DNA of 64,000 bases from the NCBI GenBank assembly GCA_001839685.1, contig MLAK01000485.1, positions 49,840 to 113,839 on the forward strand, read 5' to 3'. Position numbers and translations under genes: made by a program. This DNA comes from Tritrichomonas foetus (lineage: Eukaryota; Parabasalia; Tritrichomonadida; Tritrichomonadidae). Below the pieces are notes generated by a model, which did not search any database, had not been told where the DNA came from, and was given only the letters and a program-made list of their open reading frames with translations. Shown here one piece after another: positions 49,880 through 58,768 of the stretch; the stretch's first letter is position 1, and each line of letters begins with the position of its first letter.

Positions 49880-50292
49880 ATATCCAAATTCAGCAGGTTC
49901 GTTCGGACAAGTTGTAAAATCTTGAATGTGAGACAGAATTTGATCAAACAGAAAAATGAACTTTTTGACAGTATCGTTTCTTCATTAAGTAATACTTCAA
50001 GGAAAAATACCGTCTACTAGATTATTTTGATTTCTTAAGAAAATATAATGATATCATTTTCAAAAGTTCTTTTTGTTTTACATTTAACTAATATCAAATG
50101 ATTTAATTTTTATTATATTACGCAAATTTATATGAAATATGTGCGGAGATAAACATTTAACCTAATATCAATATTTTCAAAAATTTGGTGAAGATTCCGA
50201 TTTATCGATATTTCAGGAAAAAAATGAACTAAAATAGAGTAATAAAAGAAATGATAATCGAAAAAACATCTTTATATAAAAAAATATATATT
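49880..50292. other. Spacer holding the probable 5' end of the Y-family gene
   Basis: The frame of the Y-family homologue stays open and coding-like upstream to about 49,979 (minus strand; DQILSHIQDFTTCPNEP), so true coding likely begins near 49,985. The rest is AT-rich spacer without a gene. Confidence 0.45.
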
Positions 50293-53200
50293 TCATTCTT
50301 TTGAGGATTTTTGTTTCAAATCAATTGTTTCTATCACTTGTTTGTTGCTTTCAGAAATTACATTCAATGTTGTAGAGTTTACCCATTTCAGTTCAACTTG
50401 CTCTTTGATGCTTTTTATTAAAGAAGATGATTCTATAAGCTTCAATTTCTTTTCATCTTTTTTACTTTTCGACTCATCTGCTGGAATTTCTATTAGTGAA
50501 ATTGTGACCTTAATCACACCCTTTCCATTTACTGACAAATAAACATTTGAACCACGTTTATCAAGAACAACGGAATCAATTTTCTTATGCTTACCTAGTT
50601 TCAATTCTCCTTTAATCAAGGTGCCATTATTATATTTGTAAACAAAGAGATAACCAACCCTTGTTCCAATTGCAAAAGTTTTCGAATCTGATTGATAATA
50701 AAACCATGATGTATTTTCATTGATTTTTGTAAACAAAGGAATTAAATCATTATAATTTGCATAAATACATGCATCTATTAATAAAAGTGCACAGTCCTCA
50801 ATAAAATCATTTTTTGGGTAACTAATTATTGTATTTGTAAGATTATTAAAAATGGATAAATTTACTTTTTTGTCATTTTTTTCAAGTGATTTGCGACAAT
50901 AATCAAGACTCTTTGATTGAATATTTTGAACAAAGTAATCAATAATTTTTTGAGAAGAAGTTTGATAGTTATTATCTCTTAAAACGTTATATAATAAGAT
51001 TTTCATATCTGGAATATATTGAGTCATTTTATCTAGGTATAATCCAATGATTTCCCGAGAAAATATTCCAATTTTGTCATGCCTGTTTGCTTGAATGTTA
51101 TACAATGATTGTGCAAGATTGGAGATTTGTTTTCCATCCATTGAATCAATAAGAGATGCTTTAATTACGGATGAAAGGGCTTGCAAAATCTCTTTTTGAT
51201 TAGGGAAAACAGAAGCTGCGCTAAGAATATTTGTGACCCACTTTTTCCTTTCATCATACATATGAGTTTGTAATAATCGATAAATATATTGGTGGATATT
51301 AAGAGGAGAATCAATACAGAATTTCACGAGATAATAGAAATCAGGATGTTGGAAATTCGTCACTTTTTGGAATAATGAATCTGATTTTCTAAACATTTTA
51401 TTCCAATTGTTTTCAATGAAACTATGTTCACGTAAAATGTAACTAAAGACAATACGAGCAGCAAGAATAGTCGTTGTTATTTGTGGTGAAACTTGCCAAT
51501 GATTTTTTCCTTTAAATGGAATTAAATATACAGTAGTAACATGATTTGCACCAGAAAAGCTCATTTTCGAATCTGAATGAAAATCAAACTTACATTCTGC
51601 ACTTAATGCTTTTTTGGCTTTACCTGAGAGCAAATTGTAAAGTAATGGGAAATTAGGAACGTGCAATAAAGCTGTTTTTAAATCATCGTTTTTATGTTTC
51701 TTTAAGCTTGTTTGAACATTTTTAGCAAGCGAAGAAATATCGATTTCAGGAACATGTAAATTTAATGATCCAAATCTGGTTGGAATGTAGCGAACTCCTT
51801 TCTTTGATGTAAATAAACGAGTTACTTCAACAAGTGAATCTTTGGCATTATCGATGTATTTAAACATTTGGTGCCCATTCATGATGGATTCAAGGTTTCC
51901 CGTAATCATGGACCAAAAGTATAATGATCTACATTGTACCAATAATAGTTTGGTTGGGGGATGGAAATAAATCCGTTCAACAGAAGATTCATGGCCAGAT
52001 AAAATAAACAATAATTGTGTTTTTGGTGTGGAAATGTCAATCACGGAGATCTTTCCATCAGCTGTCAAACAAAATAGACATTTGTCAATTGATGTATGTG
52101 TTTTCTTATCAACGGATAAAAATGAAGTAACTGGAGAAACAAAATGAGGGTAAACTGTTAACAAAGCAAAGTTCTCAAGTGAAAAGACATTCAACACACA
52201 ATCTTTGCCTGAAGAAAATAAAAATCGTTTTCTTGTACAAAGTGCAACAACTCTTCCTTTGTGGTGAACCTTTAATCTTTTCTTTTTTTGGCCATTGAAA
52301 TATTTAATTCTAATGACCCCATTGTTTTTTCCTTCAATTACCGCTATGCACGTTTTCTTTTCCAAATAATAACACTGTGCAGTCACCATATCTTCACCAT
52401 CATCTTTAATATCATCAAACATAACGCCATATTTATTTACATCATTGGTAGAGTCTATACTTGAATATTCAGATATGTCGTTATCTTTAATTGAGTCTTT
52501 GCGTTTGTGCCCGTGCTCTTTATGACTTCGACTTCCTTTTCTTACTCTTCGTGATTTCTTTTCAGTGGATTTTTTGGATTTCTCATTTTTTTCAGATTTT
52601 TCCGCTTTTTCCAGCGCAAATACATCTTTTAGATAGTATTCTTGGAATTGTTTTGCAGAAAGAATAACGCAGTCATCAAATGCGAATGCAACTTGTTTAT
52701 CAAAAACCGAAACAAGAATAAGTGGAATATTCGATTCTCCTTTCCACCAAAACTGTGGTTTTAAAATGTATTTAGTATTTTCTTCATTGAAAACAGCGTG
52801 TGATCGAAACCTTGAAATTGAATGTGGTATTTTCTGTAAAGGATTCAAAAGGTGAATTTGTTTTTTCTTAATATCTTCAATTTCTGATGATTTTTTATCC
52901 AAAAAAATAGAAGAGATACTTGGTGAGTGTTTTGAATACTCTATGCTTTCAATAATATCTGCATGAGTGGCCCTTGTATATGGTGGTGATAATGAATAAA
53001 CATAAAATGATCCATCATATTTAAAAAGAGCAAAAACGATAGGATCAAGCCAAACAACTGTTTGAATGTCAGGAAATTCATAATCCACAAAATGCGGAAA
53101 AGATTTATTAAATAATTCAACGACTGCATAACCATGAGGTGAAACTAAAATTATGAATGAAAAATCTGGGGATGGATAAGCTCCAATTAATGATTCTTTA

Positions 53201-53844
53201 TCTGGTGCAAAAATTCCAACTCGGTGTGACGTTGATGTAGTTGGTGTGAGTGTTGTATAAGTTGCGCAACCGTTAGAATCCATTACAAAAAGCCACTCAG
53301 ATTTTTCAGTTGAGTAAAAATCGAGACAGATTGGGAATTTTGACACTGGCCGAATAACTTGTGTGATTTCACCAGTCTGAATATTCACAATATAAATGTT
53401 TGGAAATGATCCTGAAACAGCAGCAACCTCAATTGCAGAGTTAGAAATGGCAATCCGCTGGCATCCCTTTGGAAGAATATTTTCAAATTGTCGAATGCAG
53501 ATTCCATCGATGACGCTCCAAACACAAATCGTTCCATCATACGAAAGTGATGCGATGCCGTTTTGAATGATTGGAAAGGCGCATTCTGCGAATTGAATAA
53601 TTTTCGAATTATGGCCGAAAGCGACGGTGGCAGGAATGACTCCATCTTTATAGATAATCCATCTTAGAACTTCGCCGTGATTCGATCCAGTGAAAATCAC
53701 ACCTTCTAGGGGACCAAATTGGGTCATGATTGTTTCTTTGTTGCCATTGAGAAAATCGCAAATGTGGAAAGCACTCGCCGTGAATTTTGGAACTTTTATG
53801 TTTCGCCAATCAACCAAAGTTATTGTAAGTTGAGGAGAACTCAT
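50293..53844 (-). CDS. WDR7/Rabconnectin-3-beta-like WD-repeat protein
   Basis: 1,183 codons from ATG at 53,844; the TTG-initiated extension upstream is dropped because an Inr-like TCATTTCAA precedes this ATG. The first beta propeller (about 1-330) has the WDR7 order: VDWRN, TGSNHGEVLRW, FGHNSKIIQF, GTICVWSVIDGICI, then IYIVNIQTGEI. A lysine-rich disordered insert (about 413-455) separates it from a second set of WD repeats (about 505-610), a helical region (about 720-1,000) and a last beta-rich segment. WDR7 with DMXL (Rabconnectin-3alpha) regulates V-ATPase assembly and acidification. The DMXL partner is not in this window. Confidence 0.6.
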   Translation of the reverse strand: MSSPQLTITLVDWRNIKVPKFTASAFHICDFLNGNKETIMTQFGPLEGVIFTGSNHGEVLRWIIYKDGVIPATVAFGHNSKIIQFAECAFPIIQNGIASLSYDGTICVWSVIDGICIRQFENILPKGCQRIAISNSAIEVAAVSGSFPNIYIVNIQTGEITQVIRPVSKFPICLDFYSTEKSEWLFVMDSNGCATYTTLTPTTSTSHRVGIFAPDKESLIGAYPSPDFSFIILVSPHGYAVVELFNKSFPHFVDYEFPDIQTVVWLDPIVFALFKYDGSFYVYSLSPPYTRATHADIIESIEYSKHSPSISSIFLDKKSSEIEDIKKKQIHLLNPLQKIPHSISRFRSHAVFNEENTKYILKPQFWWKGESNIPLILVSVFDKQVAFAFDDCVILSAKQFQEYYLKDVFALEKAEKSEKNEKSKKSTEKKSRRVRKGSRSHKEHGHKRKDSIKDNDISEYSSIDSTNDVNKYGVMFDDIKDDGEDMVTAQCYYLEKKTCIAVIEGKNNGVIRIKYFNGQKKKRLKVHHKGRVVALCTRKRFLFSSGKDCVLNVFSLENFALLTVYPHFVSPVTSFLSVDKKTHTSIDKCLFCLTADGKISVIDISTPKTQLLFILSGHESSVERIYFHPPTKLLLVQCRSLYFWSMITGNLESIMNGHQMFKYIDNAKDSLVEVTRLFTSKKGVRYIPTRFGSLNLHVPEIDISSLAKNVQTSLKKHKNDDLKTALLHVPNFPLLYNLLSGKAKKALSAECKFDFHSDSKMSFSGANHVTTVYLIPFKGKNHWQVSPQITTTILAARIVFSYILREHSFIENNWNKMFRKSDSLFQKVTNFQHPDFYYLVKFCIDSPLNIHQYIYRLLQTHMYDERKKWVTNILSAASVFPNQKEILQALSSVIKASLIDSMDGKQISNLAQSLYNIQANRHDKIGIFSREIIGLYLDKMTQYIPDMKILLYNVLRDNNYQTSSQKIIDYFVQNIQSKSLDYCRKSLEKNDKKVNLSIFNNLTNTIISYPKNDFIEDCALLLIDACIYANYNDLIPLFTKINENTSWFYYQSDSKTFAIGTRVGYLFVYKYNNGTLIKGELKLGKHKKIDSVVLDKRGSNVYLSVNGKGVIKVTISLIEIPADESKSKKDEKKLKLIESSSLIKSIKEQVELKWVNSTTLNVISESNKQVIETIDLKQKSSKE

Positions 53845-54318
53845 TTCATTAAGTTTGAAATGAGAGAAAAATTGATCGTCAAGCTCACAAAAAATAATAG
53901 AAATTGTCAAGAAAATCCAGTTGTTTGGCGAATCTTTTCAACGAAAAATTGTAAAATATTCAATAATGATTTGTAAATTTATCAATAATGTCTTTTGATA
54001 TTTCTTGCCAGATAATGATTGAAATGAAATTATAAAATGATATTATTTTCTTAATATCTATTTCAAAACAAATAAATGTATAAAAAATGCCTAAATTCTA
54101 GTAATTCCCACATCCTAAAATGATTTTGACAAAATTTAGATTCAAGGTTAAATTATTTGGAGAAATAACCTTCACTTTTTCCCTTTGAAAAAGTCGTTGT
54201 TAAATTCAATAATAAATTCCGTTAAAAAAATTAACGGTTTCTTTTTATTAACCTTGTAATTCACCTACTCTGTTTGAAATCATATAAAATCCCATATAAA
54301 TTTCAGGAAGAAGGAAAA
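53845..54318. other. Divergent intergenic region with two promoter-like signals
   Basis: TCATTTCA on the minus strand (53,856-53,863) serves the WD gene. On the plus side a perfect hairpin, CCGTTAA-5-TTAACGG (54,219-54,237), lies about 80 bases before the CEP20-like ATG; its TTAACGG arms resemble Myb-type (AACGG) recognition sites known in Trichomonas promoters. No gene seen. Confidence 0.4.
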
Positions 54319-54729
54319 ATGGATTTTCTCAACAATTTCATACAGAGCACACAAGAAGGCGTTATCGAAGAAGTTCAACAACTTGTCGCAGAAAAAGGAA
54401 TCAAAGAGCAGGTTCTTAAGGAAGCACAGGAATTAGCTCAACAACAGGCAATGCATATAATGAACCCGAATTCGCCCGAACCACCAACATTTCCAGGTCT
54501 CGAATTGAATGGCGAAGATGAAGACGAGTTTCTCCTTGTTCTTGACTACCTCGAATCAATAGGACTTAAATTCACACCAACAGTTCTCCGCTATGAAAGT
54601 CAGAATCCAGATGTTTCAACTAATCGCGAAGAATTATGCAAACGGCTAAACTTGAGATCATACGACAGAACTCCATTACTTGTTCAATTAATTGATGAAA
54701 GATTGAAAGCTCTTGAAGCTAATGAATAA
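54319..54729 (+). CDS. FOP/CEP20 (FOPNL)-like centriolar/basal-body protein
   Basis: 136 residues from ATG at 54,319; a TTG-initiated extension to 54,274 is unlikely. A helical N-terminus (GVIEEVQQLVAEKGI) precedes a FOP-type dimerisation/LisH-like unit (about 65-120): LLVLDYLESIGLKFTPTVLRYE, given here as YLESIGLKFTPTVLRYE, followed by a short helix pair. This order matches FOPNL/CEP20 and plant TON1, small proteins of basal bodies and microtubule-organising centres. Basal-body assembly or flagellar function is the likely role. Acidic linker GEDEDEF in between. Confidence 0.65.
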   Translation: MDFLNNFIQSTQEGVIEEVQQLVAEKGIKEQVLKEAQELAQQQAMHIMNPNSPEPPTFPGLELNGEDEDEFLLVLDYLESIGLKFTPTVLRYESQNPDVSTNREELCKRLNLRSYDRTPLLVQLIDERLKALEANE

Positions 54730-55113
54730 AAATAACTTTTTTTTGGATCATTTTAAAGAATATTTCATATGATTTCTTTTTTATAATACTTATATTTTCC
54801 TTTTGATGTGATAAAAAAGAGCGACCGTTAACTCATTCAGTTTCCTGTCAAATTGAACGGAATGAGTGTGTAAGAAAAATCAAAAGATCATTCATTGGAA
54901 ATTGAAGAATCAACAGGTGACTATCAAGCCAAAAACTATCCGGTTTATTCAGCTGCTAATGACAAGACAATCTTCCATTAACAAAGCTTATTTTGAGATA
55001 GCCAATATAGAATTTTTGGATATTATTACTAAAAAGTTATCATTTTCAAAATAAGTGTTATTAAATAAGAATTAGATTAAATAATATATATTTACAAAAC
55101 AAACATTCATAAT
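54730..55113. other. Convergent spacer with a coding-like relic
   Basis: Between the CEP20-like and ARM-like genes. It holds an imperfect inverted repeat (ACTCATTC...GAATGAGT, 54,831-54,866) and the relic at 54,873-54,981. A GTG-initiated 62-codon frame overlapping it is not convincing. Confidence 0.4.
54873..54981 (+). pseudogene. Short coding-like relic of about 35 codons
   Basis: Between two TAA stops the frame gives a compositionally rich peptide (SLEIEESTGDYQAKNYPVY, then SAANDKTIFH), unlike random AT-rich translation, but with no ATG. It could be a gene fragment or a missed terminal exon. Family unknown. Confidence 0.25.
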
Positions 55114-56508
55114 CTAATCGGTATAAAAACTCTGAATCAAGAATTGTGAAAACTCAGTAACTTCTCCTTCTCCCTCTGTTAAAACTTCTTCCAACATTTT
55201 CTTGAACTCTTGATCTAGCACAAACAATTCTTTCATTTCTTGATTTCTTTCAATTAAGCTTAAAATATTATGCAAAATGTAAATAACATCATCAGGCTGA
55301 TAAGATAGAATAAATGAAAAAATGAAATCGAACAATTTTTTTTCATGATAGTAAAAAATTATTTCATCTGATGCAAAATTAAACGATCTTACTAGCACAA
55401 GTGATGAATAAATTTTAATTTTATACTTTTGATATTCAGTTAAATTAATTAAAACATCAATAAAAAGTTTTTGGTCGATTTCATTGAAATGTTTTGGTAT
55501 AAATAAATCTAAAAATCGAATAATATGAAGCAAAATATCTGGATTACTACTGGTTTCCAAAATATGGGTGCAAAGTCTAGCAAATTTTGGTTTTAGTAGA
55601 TTAGGTATATTATTTTTCTTTTCTAACCTATAAAAACAGTCAAAAATTTCCGAAACTGCTGCTTCATGATTGAAAGAAAGCAGTCTGATACATATTTTTG
55701 GAACTTTTGCATCAATGATGATTTGATGTGAATCAAGCGATCGTAGTATATATGATAATGCAGAAACAAAATTTTTTAAAGCATGCTGATTTTCTACATT
55801 TAAATTATTTATGATTATACTCAAATAAGGAATTAAACAAGAAACTCTTTCTTTATCATACGTTTCTGCAAAATCAGAAAGAATTCCTGAGGAGTAAACA
55901 ATTGGATCTTCAATTGAGTAATTAAAATTAGAGGCAGTTTTCTGAGTAAATGAAGAATTAAATAAATCTGCATTCCATAAAATTTGAATTAAATTAATTT
56001 CACTTAAAACTTCAAAAACATTTTTTGAGATATTTTCATCATGTAATAAATTGGAAATAATATTGAGAGCATTCAACTTAATTTTTGAAAAAGATTTTTG
56101 TATTATAGAAACAAAATTATGAAGAAAAACAGGATTTTGTAAAGGTGAATCTAATGGTTGGTTAATAAAAGTGATCTTGTCTATAATTGATATGACTGAT
56201 TCCAAGAGTTCAATGTCCGCATCAGGAACAGCATAAGGAAGAATGAATCCAATGATTCCAGTATCTAATAATGATTGGCATGAAATATTATTGTTTGAGG
56301 CCGACATCAACTCATTTTCTATGATATGGCAAGATCGAAGAACTTCAACGCCATTATGAATGCATTCAATTGCTTGCCCAATTGAGTTGATGTGATGAAA
56401 ATCTTGGTGATTTGAATTTTCTTCATTTTCAATGGAATAAACTTCAACTTTTTGAGCAAAATATGCAATAACATTGCGCGTTCTTTGTGTGCATTTATAG
56501 GATTCCAT
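55114..56508 (-). CDS. ARM/HEAT-like helical protein, unknown
   Basis: 464 codons from ATG at 56,508. After a short polar N-terminus the protein is a run of helix pairs of about 40 residues (for example IKLNALNIISNLLHDENI, VPKICIRLLSFNHEAAV, KIYSSLVLVRSFNFA), consistent with an armadillo-type fold. It ends in an acidic TEGEGEVTEF segment. No signal peptide or enzyme motif. An importin-alpha-like or scaffold role is possible but not supported by a specific motif. An Inr-like TCATTTGAA lies 24-32 bases upstream of the ATG. Confidence 0.55.
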   Translation of the reverse strand: MESYKCTQRTRNVIAYFAQKVEVYSIENEENSNHQDFHHINSIGQAIECIHNGVEVLRSCHIIENELMSASNNNISCQSLLDTGIIGFILPYAVPDADIELLESVISIIDKITFINQPLDSPLQNPVFLHNFVSIIQKSFSKIKLNALNIISNLLHDENISKNVFEVLSEINLIQILWNADLFNSSFTQKTASNFNYSIEDPIVYSSGILSDFAETYDKERVSCLIPYLSIIINNLNVENQHALKNFVSALSYILRSLDSHQIIIDAKVPKICIRLLSFNHEAAVSEIFDCFYRLEKKNNIPNLLKPKFARLCTHILETSSNPDILLHIIRFLDLFIPKHFNEIDQKLFIDVLINLTEYQKYKIKIYSSLVLVRSFNFASDEIIFYYHEKKLFDFIFSFILSYQPDDVIYILHNILSLIERNQEMKELFVLDQEFKKMLEEVLTEGEGEVTEFSQFLIQSFYTD

Positions 56509-56923
56509 TTACGGAAATGGAAGAGCCTTTCAAATGAGAATTCTAGGAATAAGCATTTTATCATTAAAAGGAAAAAAGAATGACATAAGAAATTTTGAAA
56601 GAAAAAATCGTGCGCAATTAATTAAATAGAAATTTGGTCAATGTTGAAACGATAAATATTCAATAATACAGATACTTCTTTATATATTTTCCTGTGATAT
56701 ATAATATATAATACAGTTTTTAATCGAAAAATATATTTGAAAATAAATAATTTATTTACTATGACTATATAAATAACTTATCTATGGAATTCATGATAAT
56801 TCTACCAATTGATTACAATATAACTAAAAAAATAATATAGAACGAATTTCTAGATATTAAAGCATTAATTCTTCATATTTTCATATAAGAATTAGTTTTA
56901 TAGGATGTTAAACAAAGATATTC
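56509..56923. other. Divergent intergenic region
   Basis: 415 AT-rich bases between the ARM-like (minus) and WDR34-like (plus) genes; nothing beyond presumed promoters. Confidence 0.35.
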
Positions 56924-58372
56924 ATGAATTCAGTAAAAAATATTGTGTTCAGAAAAGTGACTTTATGTGATTTAATTTTTTTAGAAAACGGACACATGTC
57001 GAAAACTTTTAGCGATGGTTCCAGCGATCCAATCACAATTTCTCCAGCGCAAGGAGAGTCCGCACCAAGACCAAAATGTAAAGAGTCAGAAGTCCAAACA
57101 GACAACGATTTAATCACTCCAACAGTTGATGTCCAAACCGCTCCTGATCCACGAGTCGACATTGGCACTTCCAGCACTGGTGTGAAATACGCCCCACCAA
57201 AAATCGATGACTATGAACTTTACCAATTTCTCAAAAAAATCGAACCAATCGCCCTCAGGGAACTTGTCCCAACATCCGCTTACCAGTATCTAGAAAAGAA
57301 AATCAATTCGACAAATATCGTTCTCAAATCTTCATTTGAAACAGATTCTCAATTTTCAGTATCCGGATTATCCATCAACTGCACAGGCTCAACAGTGGCC
57401 GTGGCACTTGAGGTACCTAATCACTATGGTTTCTGTAAGCATTCTACTCAGCTGCACTTCATATCAACGGTTTCCAATAATCGTCATGAAATACCACTCG
57501 ATAGTTGTGTAACAGCTCTGAAATATCATCCACACTATCCTGCAATTATTGCTATGGGACACCACACCGGTGAAGTATCAGTCATTCGAAATGACGATAA
57601 ATGGGCACAAACAAAATTAGGTGATAGTCATCTAAACAGAATTGTGGCAGTTGATTGGCTGGCAGATCGACAAACCGTTATGGCTCTTGTATCGGCCTCT
57701 GTTGAAGGCCTGATTTGTGTGTGGACATTAAAAGGAAGAAATTCACGAACAAAATTCCTCGAACAGTGCTCGCCCATGAAAATATCTGATAAAGATGGTT
57801 CTATCAGCTGTATGACAGTTATTCCAAATTCAAGTGATGCTTTAGTTGGTCTTGAATCAGGTGCAATTGTTAGAGTTCCACTTCCATTTGAATGTAGTTT
57901 TGTTCAAAGAGAGAGACAATTCTATTCCGGCCATACTGGTCCAGTTGTTAATATTTCAATATGTCCAATAGCGCCAGGATTATGCGTGTCTGTTGGATCT
58001 GATGAATTGTTCTGTATTAGAAATAGCGTGGTGAATGATCCATTGTCAATGTCCATTTTGTTAAATTGCCAATTGTTTGATTGCGCATGGTCAGTTCATT
58101 CTCCTTCGGTTGTTGCAGTTGTGGCAGTTGACAGAGTTGTCATTATGGATTTCTGTGTTTCAGCAACTCAACCAATTCTGTCATTTGACGCACCAAATGC
58201 AAATAAAGTCGTTTGGAACGAAAATATTCCAGGAACCCTCATAGTAGGCTGCACTGACGGAAAAGTTCTCTTCTTCGGATGTGAGGAAGGTGGATTGGAG
58301 CAAAGACCTGGTGCAAACAGACTCATGAGTCAGTGGGAGGCTCAAACAAAAACTGTTCTTTCTTCTGCATAA
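56924..58372 (+). CDS. Dynein-2 (IFT dynein) intermediate chain, WDR34/DYNC2I2-like
   Basis: 482 codons from ATG at 56,924; a second ATG at 56,996 (MSKTFSDGSSD) may be the real start. The N-terminal region has QT-containing motifs (SEVQTDND, VDVQTAPD) like those of intermediate chains that bind dynein light chains. Then PPKIDDYELYQFLKKIEP and IALREL match the WDR34 segment before its propeller. The rest is a WD-repeat propeller: YHPHYPAIIAMGHHTGEV, GLICVWTLKG, FYSGHTGPVVNISICPIAPG, GCTDGKVLFFG. WDR34 carries the heavy chain of the retrograde intraflagellar transport motor, so the protein should act in flagellar assembly. Confidence 0.75.
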   Translation: MNSVKNIVFRKVTLCDLIFLENGHMSKTFSDGSSDPITISPAQGESAPRPKCKESEVQTDNDLITPTVDVQTAPDPRVDIGTSSTGVKYAPPKIDDYELYQFLKKIEPIALRELVPTSAYQYLEKKINSTNIVLKSSFETDSQFSVSGLSINCTGSTVAVALEVPNHYGFCKHSTQLHFISTVSNNRHEIPLDSCVTALKYHPHYPAIIAMGHHTGEVSVIRNDDKWAQTKLGDSHLNRIVAVDWLADRQTVMALVSASVEGLICVWTLKGRNSRTKFLEQCSPMKISDKDGSISCMTVIPNSSDALVGLESGAIVRVPLPFECSFVQRERQFYSGHTGPVVNISICPIAPGLCVSVGSDELFCIRNSVVNDPLSMSILLNCQLFDCAWSVHSPSVVAVVAVDRVVIMDFCVSATQPILSFDAPNANKVVWNENIPGTLIVGCTDGKVLFFGCEEGGLEQRPGANRLMSQWEAQTKTVLSSA

Positions 58373-58768
58373 AGTGTTCAAATATTTCACGTTCTTTTAT
58401 TTTCCATAATTATATATTTTTTCCCTCGTAGACCTCGACTTATGATCACTTTGATATCATCTCATATGATGTGAATTCAAGACCTATCTCGAGATTTTCT
58501 TTGTTAATGGCTTTTATGAGAGTCATTATAACTAAATAATACCTTTGTAATCTCAATAAAATGGAACTTATTTAAATTTATCTAATATGTTCCTTTATAC
58601 ATTTCAAACAAAATGAGGGAACCATACAAATAGAAATTCCACTTAACATTCGTGCCAAAACATTCTTGCCCCAACCCAGATTTAATGAAACTAATTAGAT
58701 ACATTTGAAAAATCCAAAAAAATAAAATCCTGGCGTCGAATTTTTTTTATACAATTCATGAGATCAGA
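58373..58768. other. Convergent spacer
   Basis: 396 bases between the 3' ends of the WDR34-like and kinase genes. AATAAA-like signals near 58,556; no gene seen. Confidence 0.35.
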
